A DNA stretch of 62,028 nt from Treponema sp. (GCA_017534445.1 JAFXWC010000073.1:1-62028); one strand, 5' to 3'. Numbered from the stretch's first letter, positions 8,640 to 17,051 are shown. Notes: generated by a model from the sequence alone, not told the origin. Made by a program: numbers and translations.

Positions 8640-9134
8640 ATGGCACTTTTTAACGACGATTATTCAATAAACAGCATATTGGGAAACGGCTCAGCAATAA
8701 AAGGCAACCTAAAGATAAACGGTTGCATCCACATAGACGGAGACTTGGACGGAAACCTTGAATCCTCCGGCAACGTAATAATCGGTGAGCACGCCCGCAT
8801 CAACGGCAACATAAACGCAAAATCCATTACAATTGGCGGAGTAATAAAAGGCGACGTAATTGCCCCGGAAGGAGTACACCTTCTTTCTTCAAGCATTGTA
8901 ATCGGAGACATACAGACCCACTATTTTCAGGCGGACAAAAACGTACTCATCCACGGCCACTGCATCGCACTAAGCGACGACTCTTTCTACAACGAGGCTG
9001 TCCAAAAGTGGCAGGACAAGCAGGCCATTGCCAGTGCCTCCATCCTAAAGGACATAAAAATCAACTTGCCGGAACAGGATAAAGGCGACAAAGACAACTA
9101 TCAGGCAGAAATGCAGGAGAGCGAATGGAAGTAG
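8640..9134 (+). CDS. Bactofilin (polymer-forming cytoskeletal protein)
   Basis: 164 residues. The central part is a run of short beta-helix repeats typical of bactofilins (IKGNLKINGCIHIDGDLDGN, then NVIIGEHARINGNINAKSIT), flanked by short disordered tails. Such proteins polymerise without nucleotide and scaffold cell-wall enzymes at the membrane. The ATG begins one base after the M23 stop with no clear Shine-Dalgarno, so translation is probably coupled. The acidic/lysine C-terminal tail (about 140-164) overlaps the next gene by 10 nt. Confidence 0.93.
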   Translation: MALFNDDYSINSILGNGSAIKGNLKINGCIHIDGDLDGNLESSGNVIIGEHARINGNINAKSITIGGVIKGDVIAPEGVHLLSSSIVIGDIQTHYFQADKNVLIHGHCIALSDDSFYNEAVQKWQDKQAIASASILKDIKINLPEQDKGDKDNYQAEMQESEWK

Positions 9135-9667
9135 ACGCTTTGAGCCAAGGGCTGTATTTTTCTGCGGCCCAGGCAGCTGCATCAGAAGCAGCCAAGCGTT
9201 CCAAGCAGAAAGAGGAAGCGGAAAAAGCCGCGCGCACAAAAAAGAATGTATTTTCTTCGGCAATAGAACGCACACAGGCAGAATTCCGCCTAAAGCAGGA
9301 GGGTCTTCCCCCGCAGATTGCAGGAATGTCAACGGAAGAAGCCGTTGTTTTCCTAAAAGACGCGGCAGATCTTGCAGCAGAAAAGCTAAAGGCCTGCCAA
9401 TTGCCGGAAAACTTTGCTGACTACCGCCAAAAGGTCAGCCAGTTCATGAAATACATAGTAAAGAACAACTACACCGTAAAGCAGCACAAGCATACGGGCT
9501 TAGGCAAAAGCGGACGCAAATTTGAGCCGCACACACAGGTAACAATGATTAATGCCAAGCTTGACGAAATGGCGCAGTGGCTTTTGCACACCCACAGCGA
9601 CACACTGCAAATGCTTGCCAAGATTGACGAAATTAACGGGCTGCTGGTGGACTTAATGGCAACTTGA
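9125..9667 (+). CDS. YaaR/DUF327-like protein
   Basis: 180 residues. The N-terminus is Ala/Lys/Glu rich and probably coiled coil; the C-terminal half (about 95-178) carries the family-like region FMKYIVKNNYTVKQ and LAKIDEINGLLVDLM. Function of the family is unclear. In Bacillus yaaR lies near yaaT, and here a PSP1/YaaT-type gene follows 46 bp later, which supports the call. GGAG sits ahead of the ATG inside the end of the bactofilin gene. Confidence 0.75.
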   Translation: MEVDALSQGLYFSAAQAAASEAAKRSKQKEEAEKAARTKKNVFSSAIERTQAEFRLKQEGLPPQIAGMSTEEAVVFLKDAADLAAEKLKACQLPENFADYRQKVSQFMKYIVKNNYTVKQHKHTGLGKSGRKFEPHTQVTMINAKLDEMAQWLLHTHSDTLQMLAKIDEINGLLVDLMAT

Positions 9668-9713
9668 TGCGGAATGGAACCGCAGGCGTTAAAAGCGCCA
9701 CAAGGGAGGTTTT

Positions 9714-10670
9714 ATGTCAGACATTTTTGAACAAGACATAGATGACGAAAGCGAAAACATAGAAAACCTGGAAGACAACTCCAACTACGAAAAGAATTCC
9801 GGCTCCTATGTTTTTCCAAAGAATCTCGTAAAGCTAAAGCTTGAATACTCAAACGAAGGCCTTTACGCAATGCTTCCAGACGATGAAGCAGAAGCATCCG
9901 GCGGGCAAGAGGCTCTGCTTGAAAAATACACCCCCGGAACCCACGTAATAGCACCCACACGCTACGGAGACGACCTTGCCTTAGTCCTTGGCAGGGCAGA
10001 AAAACCTGTAGGAATAAAGCCAAGCGACGTAGTAAAAATCGTGCGCCGTGCAGACGAAAACGACCTTTCCCACGCCCAGGAACTAGAAGAAAAAGAAAAG
10101 CACGCCTACGAGGTATTCCGCGAAAAAGTTGCAGCCCACCATCTGGACATGAAGCTCATAACGGTGCATTTCCTTGTCGGCGAACCAAAAGCCCTCTTCT
10201 TCTTCTCAAGCGACAACCGCGTAGACTTTAGGGAACTTGTAAAAGACCTTGTTACAGTCTTCAAAATGCGCATAGAACTCCGCCAGATTGGAGTCCGCGA
10301 CGAAAGCCGCATAACGGGAGGCCTTGGCGTATGCGGAAGACCCTACTGCTGCCACTCGGTAAGCGACAAACTGCGCCCAGTAAGCATACGCATGGCAAAA
10401 GAACAGAACCTTAGCCTTAACTCCACAAAAATAAGCGGCCAGTGCGGAAGGCTACTCTGCTGCCTAAGCTACGAATTCGACTGGTACGCAGAGGCAAGAA
10501 AAAAGCTCCCAATAGAAGGAATCCGCCTCAACTACGACGAAACCTCATTCCGCGTTACGGAAGTAAACCCCCTCACCCAAATGGTCAGGATTCAGGGAGA
10601 AGACGGAAGACAGCTGGAAATAAACGCATCCCGCTTCGTACGGGACGGAAACCGTTGGAGAATAAACTAG
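9714..10670 (+). CDS. PSP1-domain protein (RicT/YaaT-like)
   Basis: 318 residues with an acidic, probably disordered N-terminus and a PSP1 domain. The diagnostic cysteine clusters are visible: GLGVCGRPYCCHS and SGQCGRLLCCLSYE, which in Bacillus RicT take part in Fe-S binding with RicA and RicF in mRNA processing. No ricA or ricF is seen here, so the partner is unknown. GGGAGG precedes the ATG. It is the last gene of the 7563 operon; a T-rich stretch begins just after the stop. Confidence 0.87.
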   Translation: MSDIFEQDIDDESENIENLEDNSNYEKNSGSYVFPKNLVKLKLEYSNEGLYAMLPDDEAEASGGQEALLEKYTPGTHVIAPTRYGDDLALVLGRAEKPVGIKPSDVVKIVRRADENDLSHAQELEEKEKHAYEVFREKVAAHHLDMKLITVHFLVGEPKALFFFSSDNRVDFRELVKDLVTVFKMRIELRQIGVRDESRITGGLGVCGRPYCCHSVSDKLRPVSIRMAKEQNLSLNSTKISGQCGRLLCCLSYEFDWYAEARKKLPIEGIRLNYDETSFRVTEVNPLTQMVRIQGEDGRQLEINASRFVRDGNRWRIN

Positions 10671-10714
10671 TTTTTTTCTTTCTTTTTCTTGCGGCACTTT
10701 TTTTTGCAAAGGGC

Positions 10715-10800
10715 TTTCCGGGGTTCCGCGGGGCCCAACCCGCTCCATTGCTAGCGCAACGGCTACGCCGCCCCTACAATCCCTGCCGTACTTACACCCC
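10715..10800. repeat. GC-rich intergenic repeat, family A
   Basis: Contains GGGGTTCCGCGGGGCCC, a CTCCATTGC block and GGCTACGCCGCCCCTACAATCCCT. The same blocks in the same order recur at 24118-24195 and, inverted or diverged, near 28335, 30215, 31805, 51805, 56630 and 61380. Confidence 0.8.
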
Positions 10801-10863
10801 AAAAACAGATGTCTGGCAAGCAGCACCACGGATGGTGCGTCGTTTGTTAGCAAAAAAGACAAG

Positions 10864-10918
10864 GCGAGTTTTGCAAAAACTCGCGTGAAAAAAATTACAC
10901 GGACGTAATTTTTTTCAC
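10864..10918. repeat. Two perfect hairpins back to back
   Basis: GCGAGTTTT-GCA-AAAACTCGC (10864-10884) is followed without a gap by GTGAAAAAAATTAC-ACGGAC-GTAATTTTTTTCAC (10885-10918). Stems are 9 and 14 bp with no mismatch. They may terminate transcripts from both sides, or belong to the neighbouring repeat. Confidence 0.7.
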
Positions 10919-10962
10919 ATATCCCTGCCGTAACTGCTCTTTTTACCGACGGTTTCATCTGC

Positions 10963-11694
10963 TCACCGCAAAAGGGCAATCAGCGTATCCTCGCTACCAG
11001 TAAAAGGCTCTTTCTCCCAAGAAGAATAGAAGTCACACTCCTTAAAGCCCGCCTCACCCGCAAAATCGCGAATTTCAGCATCCGTAACAGGGCAAACCTT
11101 CTGCTTGCTCATTACCGGAAGAATTTTTCCGCTGCCTGTCTCTATCTCCTGGGACAAAAGAAAGCCTCCGTTGTCCCCGCATGCAATCTCGGTGTTAAGC
11201 GTTACGCGCACGCTTTTCCTCTGGGGAAGGTGTACAAGCGGCACACTGTTAAATTTCCTGTAATTGCTAAGAGAAATAATAAGGCATCCGTTCTGGGTAA
11301 GCAGCTGTTTGCAGTCAAAAAAGAATTTGCGCAAAAGAGTCTTGTCGTGGATAAAAATAATTCTGTCTTCAAGAATGGAAATTACGTTGTAAAAACCCTT
11401 GCCCAAAAAGCGCGCCATGTCCAAATACGACATCTGAAAAAACCTAATGGACATAAGCTGGTTGCGCCTTCTTAAATTTGCAGAGCGCAGCATCTCCTGG
11501 TAGCTTTCTATACCGGTAACATCCTTTCCTTCACGGGCAAGCAGGTGCTCAAAAAGCCCAGTCCCGCATCCCACACGCAAAAGCTTTACCGGCTCGGGAT
11601 AAGTATTAGATTGTTCTTTATAAAACTTTTTCTGAGCCTCCGTCACCGGATACAACTCATCATAATATTCTATAATATTTTGAATTATTTCCAT
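10963..11694 (-). CDS. Class I SAM-dependent methyltransferase
   Basis: 243 residues. Motif I reads LLRVGCGTGLFEHLL (about residues 38-52) followed by the acidic VTGIES, as in Rossmann methyltransferases of the type 11/25 group. The substrate cannot be told; the C-terminal half has the beta-sheet lid seen in small-molecule or quinone methyltransferases. It stands alone between repeats. The -10 box TATAAT lies 8 nt before the ATG, so the mRNA would have almost no leader. Confidence 0.8.
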   Translation of the reverse strand: MEIIQNIIEYYDELYPVTEAQKKFYKEQSNTYPEPVKLLRVGCGTGLFEHLLAREGKDVTGIESYQEMLRSANLRRRNQLMSIRFFQMSYLDMARFLGKGFYNVISILEDRIIFIHDKTLLRKFFFDCKQLLTQNGCLIISLSNYRKFNSVPLVHLPQRKSVRVTLNTEIACGDNGGFLLSQEIETGSGKILPVMSKQKVCPVTDAEIRDFAGEAGFKECDFYSSWEKEPFTGSEDTLIALLR

Positions 11695-11702
11695 ACCTTT
11701 AT

Positions 11703-11730
11703 ATTATAAGGCAAATTACATATTTTGCAA
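11703..11730 (-). promoter_or_regulatory. Promoter of the methyltransferase gene, near-leaderless
   Basis: TTGCAA, 16 nt, TATAAT; the -10 ends 8 nt before the ATG at 11694. Confidence 0.5.
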
Positions 11731-11830
11731 ATTTTTTATGCCATCTATTCAGGACAATCACTTATAAACATAAAACATATCTGCAAAAAAAAATATCACG
11801 TTTGCAAAAAAAACACTTGTTAAAAGAGGG

Positions 11831-12010
11831 GTTCTTAGGGGCCATGTTGCTCAACGTATCGCAACATGCCTAAGCCGTGCCCGAGATGAGACGGTAGCAG
11901 GTGCGTACCGTCGAAGGGAGGTTTGGAGGGGGAAAAACTGCGGGCTTCGGACTCTGAGCTGGTTTTCCCCCTCCAAGACCGGGGGTCCAAGGGTCCTCCC
12001 TTGAAAAAAC
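11831..12010. repeat. Structured repeat, family B, copy 1 (long form)
   Basis: Starts GTTCTTAGGGGCC and ends CCTCCCTTGAAAAAACT. Contains a 12-bp perfect stem GGAGGGGGAAAA (11925-11936) with TTTTCCCCCTCC (11963-11974), and an outer stem AAGGGAGG/CCTCCCTT. Compared with copy 2 it has two extra hairpins: ATGTTGC/GCAACAT and GACGGTA/TACCGTC. It fills most of the gap between the methyltransferase and the ABC ATPase. Confidence 0.85.
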
Positions 12011-12014
12011 TCTT

Positions 12015-12755
12015 CTACCTTCTTATTTCGTTAACCTGCTCGCCGTCCAGTATGTAGACTACGTGATTGCACATGTCAACAATGCGCTGATCGTGGGTAG
12101 AAAAAACAAAGGTTGTCTTTAGCTCACTGTTAAGCTTCTGCATAAGTTCAAGAATCTGGCCACCAGTTTTGCTGTCCAGGTTTGCGGTAGGCTCGTCAGC
12201 AAGAATAACCGGTGCCTTTGTAACAAGGGCGCGCGCTATGGCAACCCTCTGCCTCTGTCCACCGCTAAGCTCAGAAGGCTTGTGCTTTTTCCAGTCGGTA
12301 AGCCCAACAGTTTCTATAAGATAGTCAATCCATTCCTTCCTCTGCGAAGAAGACATCTTTGCACATGGGGAATCCTTGCTAACAAGATTAAGCGGAAGCT
12401 CAACATTCTCAAAAACATTAAGAACCGGTATAAGATTAAAATTCTGAAAGATAAAGCCAACATGGGAAGAGCGGATTTCCGTAATCCTCTTGTCCAGGGC
12501 AGAAGGTATGGAAGTAGAATCCGGCAACTTGTAGCCACCGTAAATGTCTATGCCGTCCAGAATTACAGTCCCGGAAGAAGGCAAATCCACCAAGCCGATA
12601 ATATTAAGAGTCGTAGACTTTCCAGACCCCGAAGGCCCCGAAATGGCAGCAAGTTCCCCTTTTTCAATAGAAAAATTCACATTTTTCACCGCGGGAACAA
12701 AAACCCTGCCCATCTGATACTTCTTCTTAACATTAATCAACTCAACAATCGGCAT
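12015..12755 (-). CDS. ABC transporter ATP-binding protein, LolD/MacB type, orphan
   Basis: 246 residues. Walker A SGPSGSGKST (about 38-47), Q-loop FIFQNFNLIPVL, signature LSGGQRQRVAIARAL, Walker B VILADEPTANLDS and the switch histidine STHD are all intact. The wording NVFENVELPL and DEPTANLD is typical of LolD/MacB/FtsE-like exporters or lipoprotein releasers. No permease gene is adjacent; instead the gene is flanked on both sides by copies of family B repeats. Promoter TTGAAA-17-TAGAAT ends 6 nt before the ATG. Confidence 0.9.
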   Translation of the reverse strand: MPIVELINVKKKYQMGRVFVPAVKNVNFSIEKGELAAISGPSGSGKSTTLNIIGLVDLPSSGTVILDGIDIYGGYKLPDSTSIPSALDKRITEIRSSHVGFIFQNFNLIPVLNVFENVELPLNLVSKDSPCAKMSSSQRKEWIDYLIETVGLTDWKKHKPSELSGGQRQRVAIARALVTKAPVILADEPTANLDSKTGGQILELMQKLNSELKTTFVFSTHDQRIVDMCNHVVYILDGEQVNEIRR

Positions 12756-12761
12756 TATTCC

Positions 12762-12790
12762 ATTCTAACACAAACCCCCACCTTTTTCAA
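12762..12790 (-). promoter_or_regulatory. Promoter of the orphan ABC ATPase, leaderless geometry
   Basis: TTGAAA, 17 nt, TAGAAT, then 6 nt to the ATG at 12755. No Shine-Dalgarno is available in that space. Confidence 0.6.
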
Positions 12791-12890
12791 TTACTCACTC
12801 CCAGCCCCACCGCGAATCATTTTCCAAAAAATTAACTCATGAATATAAAAACAAGAAGTAAGCAATAAACGCATCCTGTAAAAACTTGGG

Positions 12891-13022
12891 GTTCTTAGGG
12901 GCTAGCCCCTAAGCCGTGCCCAAGGAAAGGGGGAGGTTTGGAGGGGGAAAAACTGCGGGCTTCGGACTCTGAGCTGGTTTTCCCCCTCCAAGACCGGGGT
13001 CCAAGGGCCCTCCCTTGAAAAA
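12891..13022. repeat. Structured repeat, family B, copy 2 (short form)
   Basis: Same orientation as the copy at 11831. The first palindrome here is uninterrupted (TTAGGGGC-TA-GCCCCTAA), followed by the same GGAGGGGGAAAA stem and the same outer AAGG-type stem. The central 90 bp are nearly identical to copy 1. Confidence 0.85.
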
Positions 13023-13027
13023 CTAGT

Positions 13028-13058
13028 TTGACAAAACTCCCATATTAAGTCATTATAT
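13028..13058 (+). promoter_or_regulatory. Probable promoter of the DUF4097-like gene
   Basis: TTGACA followed after 19 nt by TTATAT. Spacing is long, but the -35 is perfect and the position fits. A strong AAGGAGG site precedes the ATG at 13084. Confidence 0.45.
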
Positions 13059-13083
13059 AGTAGGAGTTAACAAGGAGGAAAAA

Positions 13084-14004
13084 ATGAAAAAACTAGCAGT
13101 CATCATTTTGACCGCAACAATGATTTTTCATATTTCCGCCGCCCAAAGAAACGCCCAGGGACAAACAGAGCCTTTTTCACCGGAAAACACCCGGCTTTCA
13201 CAGGCAAACTACGATTCCCTCAGAGGCGTAATCCCTGCCTACCATTTTAACCCCTCATTCGTAAAAGAAATAAACGTCTCTCTGGAAGACGAAAACATAG
13301 AGATTCTCCCCACAGAAAATCCCTTCGTAAAAGTAGACATAATCTCCAAGGAAGCAGAAACAGTCCCCTTCTACGAGGTAAAAGGCGGCGAACTCATAGT
13401 CAAATCGGCAAAAAGAAAAATAGAAGACGACACTGTCACAGTAAAGGTCTACATACCCAAAAACCACAGGGCCCAGGGCATCTTCATCCAGACAAAAAGG
13501 GGCAACATAGAACTGCACAGACAGAAGGCAAAAAAAATCGACCTTGAAACAGACCGCGGAACCATAACGCTAAACGGCATCGATTCAAAAAAACTATACG
13601 TAGACTCAAGCCACGGCGACGTAAAAATACTGGATTTAACAAGCGAATACGCAGAGCTGGATGTTTCGCGCCACGACCTTTTCATAGACAAAATAAAAAC
13701 CACGGAACTTTCCATAGACACAAGTTCGGGAAACGTAAAAGCCTCCAGAATTCAAACAGAAAAGCTTTCCATAGACAGCACAAGCGGAGACATAACGCTA
13801 CAGTTTGCATCCCCAATCTCAAAAAATTCGTCTGTATATACAAAAAAAGGCGACATAAAAATCTTCAAGCCCCGAAACTCATGGTGCAGATACATCACAA
13901 GCTCAAAATACGGAAAATTCGACAATGACTTTGACAGTTCAGATTCAAATGTAAAATTTTCGGTTGAGTCAAAAAATGGAACTGTTTCCATAATAAAAAA
14001 ATAA
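13084..14004 (+). CDS. Exported DUF4097-like beta-repeat protein
   Basis: 306 residues with a signal peptide (1-20, cleavage near ISA-AQ). The mature part is built of repeated short strands with alternating phrases such as LSIDTSSGNVKASRIQ and LSIDSTSGDITLQ, the pattern of the DUF4097/adhesin-like right-handed beta-helix proteins. It is probably periplasmic or surface-located; the function is not known. A fully consensus AAGGAGG is present. It is followed by an acyl-ACP thioesterase gene only 23 bp later, so both may be co-transcribed. Confidence 0.8.
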   Translation: MKKLAVIILTATMIFHISAAQRNAQGQTEPFSPENTRLSQANYDSLRGVIPAYHFNPSFVKEINVSLEDENIEILPTENPFVKVDIISKEAETVPFYEVKGGELIVKSAKRKIEDDTVTVKVYIPKNHRAQGIFIQTKRGNIELHRQKAKKIDLETDRGTITLNGIDSKKLYVDSSHGDVKILDLTSEYAELDVSRHDLFIDKIKTTELSIDTSSGNVKASRIQTEKLSIDSTSGDITLQFASPISKNSSVYTKKGDIKIFKPRNSWCRYITSSKYGKFDNDFDSSDSNVKFSVESKNGTVSIIKK

Positions 14005-14027
14005 TTTAAATAAACAAGAAGGAAAAA

Positions 14028-14783
14028 ATGGAAGAATACAAATCATGGCACGAAGAAGACGGAATCACATTCCACAACCAGATGAACATATTTTTTAGCC
14101 AGTGCGACAAATTCAAAAGGCTAAGCCTGCACGAACTCCTTAGAATCACATCCGACACAGCCGTAGAAGAATACAGGCAGCGCGGACTTTCCAGGGACGT
14201 TCTAACCCAAAACGGATACGCAATACTTGTTTCCCGCGTTTCCTTTAAAATCAACAGGATGCCTAAAGAAAACGAGCACATAACAATCACCACTTGGGAA
14301 GAAAAACCAGAAGCACTTCAATTCGTAAGGGCATACCGCATAAAAGACAAAGACGGCAACCCAATCGTAGAAGGCTTGTCATCATGGCTACTTGTAAACC
14401 CAGAAACAAGAAGAATCCTTCCGCTAAAGAATTTTACCCTGCGCACAGCCCCAACAGAACAAAAGCAAAATGAATGTGCCAAACCCTCAAAAATTTCCAT
14501 ACCAGAAAACATGGAGCTTCTTGCAGAACGGAAAATTCTCTTCTCAGACATGGACGGCAACGGCCACACGAACAACTCGCGCTACGGAGCCTTTGCAATG
14601 GATGCACTAAGCGAAGAATTCCAGGCCAAAAACCTTACCGCCTTCCGCCTAAACTACTCAAAAGAAGCACGCCCCGGCGAAACCCTAAAAATCTACGGCT
14701 CCTTCAACAAAGAAACAAACACCTATACCGTAGTAGGCAAAACAGAAAGCGACACTTCCTTCGAAGCAGTCCTGACATTCTAA
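14028..14783 (+). CDS. Acyl-ACP thioesterase
   Basis: 251 residues, two hot-dog domains in tandem. Family signs are the N-terminal FFSQCDKFKRLSLHELLRI, the catalytic-region DMDGNGHTNNSRYGAFAMDA, and SWLLVNPETRRILP. It hydrolyses acyl-ACP to free fatty acid, ending fatty acid synthesis chains. AAGGA precedes the ATG. It comes 23 bp after the DUF4097-like gene. No other lipid gene is near. Confidence 0.88.
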   Translation: MEEYKSWHEEDGITFHNQMNIFFSQCDKFKRLSLHELLRITSDTAVEEYRQRGLSRDVLTQNGYAILVSRVSFKINRMPKENEHITITTWEEKPEALQFVRAYRIKDKDGNPIVEGLSSWLLVNPETRRILPLKNFTLRTAPTEQKQNECAKPSKISIPENMELLAERKILFSDMDGNGHTNNSRYGAFAMDALSEEFQAKNLTAFRLNYSKEARPGETLKIYGSFNKETNTYTVVGKTESDTSFEAVLTF

Positions 14784-14789
14784 ATACAA

Positions 14790-14880
14790 AGGAGGGGAAA
14801 GCCTTCCCCTGCGGCCGCACTTCGTTGCGTCCTACCCCTTCTGCGGGGCAATCTCTTTGCAAAGCCCCGCAACGCCCCAA
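14790..14880. repeat. GC-rich intergenic repeat, diverged
   Basis: A run of short palindromes (GGGGAAAGCCTTCCCC; GCGGGGC...GCCCCGC) followed by AT-rich sequence. It resembles the other GC-rich spacers in composition, but only loosely in sequence. Confidence 0.45.
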
Positions 14881-14926
14881 TATGAAGTTATGTTAGCAAA
14901 TAAAGCTGGTGGCCAAAGCCTCTCTG

Positions 14927-14955
14927 TTGAATAAAAAACCTTCACTTGCTAAAAT
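14927..14955 (+). promoter_or_regulatory. Promoter of the lipoprotein gene, leaderless geometry
   Basis: TTGAAT, 17 nt, TAAAAT, then 7 nt to the ATG at 14963. Confidence 0.55.
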
Positions 14956-14962
14956 ATTAGGC

Positions 14963-15433
14963 ATGAAACACATACTTTTTCTAGCAGCCGTATGTATCAC
15001 ACTAACAATTGCACTCTTTTCCGGCTGCAAAACAACAACTACTCCGGTTACGCAAAAGCCAAGCCCCACTCCGGTTGCGCAAAAAGAAAGCAAGCTGGAC
15101 CTGTGGCAGCACCGCGCGGAACTAAGAAACTACATAAGCAAGCAAGAAGGCAAAACCTTTTCCTACAGGGAAGGCAGAATAGAAAACATAACCCTTGGCG
15201 AATGGAACAGCGGCTACTGCTTCCACTCCCTGAACATAGGCGACGACTATTCTGTTATAGAAAAGAAGCTCAAGCCGGACTTTGAACTTGCCTACAAGCT
15301 CCAGTCATTCACCAAAGGCTTCGTCTATACAGAAAAAAACGGCAGAAAATATTATCTGGAAATCAACCTGGACGAAAAGAACCGAATCTACCTGATTAAC
15401 TATCAGTATGACAACGTTTATTCATTCGACTAA
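14963..15433 (+). CDS. Putative lipoprotein, unknown function
   Basis: 156 residues from ATG 14963. The frame is open for 18 codons upstream, but those overlap the promoter. The signal peptide ends in the lipobox ALFSGC with the lipidated Cys at residue 22, followed by a Thr/Pro/Lys linker containing two PVTQKPSP/PVAQKES-like repeats. The mature domain is about 110 residues, Lys/Glu/Tyr rich, and I do not recognise it. It lies 8 bp before the ArfB gene and may share its transcript. Confidence 0.75.
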   Translation: MKHILFLAAVCITLTIALFSGCKTTTTPVTQKPSPTPVAQKESKLDLWQHRAELRNYISKQEGKTFSYREGRIENITLGEWNSGYCFHSLNIGDDYSVIEKKLKPDFELAYKLQSFTKGFVYTEKNGRKYYLEINLDEKNRIYLINYQYDNVYSFD

Positions 15434-15441
15434 AAGCTAGC

Positions 15442-15852
15442 ATGAAGAAAGAAGAAGTCCGCAAATCAATAGAAGAAAACATAGTCTTCACCTTTGCAAG
15501 AAGCGGTGGAAAGGGTGGTCAGAACGTAAACAAGGTAAACACAAAGGCACACGGAACCATCCCCCTTTCCTCCATACGCGGACTTAGCGACGGAGAAAGA
15601 ACCATTGTTGCACAAAAACTCCGCGCAAAAATAAATTCAGAAAACAATATATGCGTAAACTGCGACGAAGAGCGCCTCCAGGACTTGAACAGAAAAATTG
15701 CAATCAACCGCCTGGTAAACTGGATAGAAAACGCAGCCTACATTCAGCCCAAGCGCAAAAAGACAAAGCCCAGCAAAGCCTCAAAAGAAAAAAGGCTTAA
15801 CGCAAAGCACATCCGTTCACTAATAAAGCAGTCGCGGCAAAAGATTTTTTAA
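15442..15852 (+). CDS. arfB: Alternative ribosome-rescue factor ArfB (YaeJ-like)
   Basis: 136 residues. A release-factor catalytic domain with the GGQ motif in SGGKGGQNVNKVNTK (about residues 17-31) and no codon-recognition domain, then a basic C-terminal tail (KRKKTKPSKASKEKR and following) that would enter the empty mRNA channel of stalled ribosomes. This combination is diagnostic of ArfB rather than RF1/RF2. It hydrolyses peptidyl-tRNA on non-stop complexes. No strong Shine-Dalgarno; it starts 8 bp after the lipoprotein gene. Confidence 0.88.
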   Translation: MKKEEVRKSIEENIVFTFARSGGKGGQNVNKVNTKAHGTIPLSSIRGLSDGERTIVAQKLRAKINSENNICVNCDEERLQDLNRKIAINRLVNWIENAAYIQPKRKKTKPSKASKEKRLNAKHIRSLIKQSRQKIF

Positions 15853-15864
15853 AAGGAGATTTTT

Positions 15865-16428
15865 ATGGAAACAAGCTACGGAATTGCCGTAATGGCACTC
15901 TTGTTCATACTCATTCTTATTGCATTCAAGTGGCGTAGAAAAATAATCCAGGACACAATCAAGGAATTTTCAGAAAAGCCCTATTCCTATACCCTGGTCA
16001 TTCATGGGGAAGACGAAAATGCCGTCGCAGACAAGATAATCGTAAACGCAGGCCCAGCCCTTTCTGCATTCACCAAGGAAGACTTTAATCCGGGAAGCTT
16101 TACAGTTACAGTAAGGGAAGGAGACAAAAGCGAAAACCGAAAAGTCACAAATGCCTACCCCTGCGACATAGACGGAAACGCAACAGAAGTCGATGCAGAA
16201 GAAGGACAGCCTGCAACTCACTTTGCACTTGAACTTGAATCAAAGGCAGGAAGCAGCCTGGAGCACCCCTTTGTCCAGCAGGCAACCCCTTCGAAAGAAA
16301 AAGGCTCAGGAGCAGAAATGCAGTGCAAGAACAAGGAAAACTACGACTATTCCATAAGCCACAAAAAACTTCCAGAAGCTGTTATCCTTTGCAACGACTG
16401 GTGGTGGAAAAGCGAAGAAAGCGTCTAA
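15865..16428 (+). CDS. Membrane-anchored protein, unknown function
   Basis: 187 residues. One N-terminal transmembrane segment (about 4-21) followed by a basic KWRRK stop-transfer and an acidic soluble part, probably cytoplasmic. Good AAAAGGAG site 12 bp after arfB, so same operon. I find no known motif; the C-terminus ends with an aromatic cluster (DWWWKSEE). Function unknown. Confidence 0.6.
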   Translation: METSYGIAVMALLFILILIAFKWRRKIIQDTIKEFSEKPYSYTLVIHGEDENAVADKIIVNAGPALSAFTKEDFNPGSFTVTVREGDKSENRKVTNAYPCDIDGNATEVDAEEGQPATHFALELESKAGSSLEHPFVQQATPSKEKGSGAEMQCKNKENYDYSISHKKLPEAVILCNDWWWKSEESV

Positions 16429-16511
16429 CCAAAATTTCTATAAACTCCATAATTAATAATTCCGATACTTACAGAGGTGGGAATCCCGGGGAGAAAGAGG
16501 CGGGAGGAATT

Positions 16512-17051
16512 ATGGCTGATATTTTGCAGGAATTGTTAAAGCGGAGAAGCTGCCGAAAATACAAGTCCTCACTTATCAAGGATGAAGAGCTTGACAAAAT
16601 AATCACGGCTGGAGAATATGCCGCCAGCGGGAAAAACTTGCAGTCTGCAATAATAATTGCGGTTACTAACAAGGCCGTCCGCGACAAAATCTCTGCCATG
16701 AATGCGGCAGTTTTGGGACAAGGACCGGATGTTGATCCATTCTACGGAGCACCGGAAATTCTTATCGTGCTTGCGGATAAAAGTGTGCCGACTCATATTT
16801 ATGACGGTGCGCTTGTCATGGGAAACATGATGGCAGAAGCTTCAAGCCTTGGAATCGGTTCATGCTGGATTCACAGGGCACGCGAAGAATTTCAAACGGA
16901 AGAAGGAAAGGCTATGCTAAAGGCATGGGGCATTTCTGGAGACTACGAAGGAATTGGACACTTGGCAATAGGCTACCCCCTTGTTACGGTTCAAAAGGCC
17001 TTACCCAAGCCACAACCCCGCAAAGAAAACTATGTCTATTTTATAAAATAG
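16512..17051 (+). CDS. Nitroreductase-family FMN oxidoreductase
   Basis: 179 residues from ATG 16512, chosen because GGGAGGA lies 6 nt upstream and the family begins exactly here (LLKRRSCRKY). The frame extends upstream through the previous gene, but that is not coding. FMN/phosphate contacts are suggested by RRSCRKY and ASGKNLQ at the N-terminus and by GIGSCWIHRAREEF and IGYP in the C-terminal half. It is probably a dimeric NAD(P)H-dependent flavin enzyme; the substrate is unknown. A good intrinsic terminator follows at 17073. Confidence 0.88.
   Translation: MADILQELLKRRSCRKYKSSLIKDEELDKIITAGEYAASGKNLQSAIIIAVTNKAVRDKISAMNAAVLGQGPDVDPFYGAPEILIVLADKSVPTHIYDGALVMGNMMAEASSLGIGSCWIHRAREEFQTEEGKAMLKAWGISGDYEGIGHLAIGYPLVTVQKALPKPQPRKENYVYFIK

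Noticed and set aside
10545..10979. Minus ORF of 144 codons after psp1
   Set aside because: Runs through GC-rich repeat and antisense to psp1; no coding signature.
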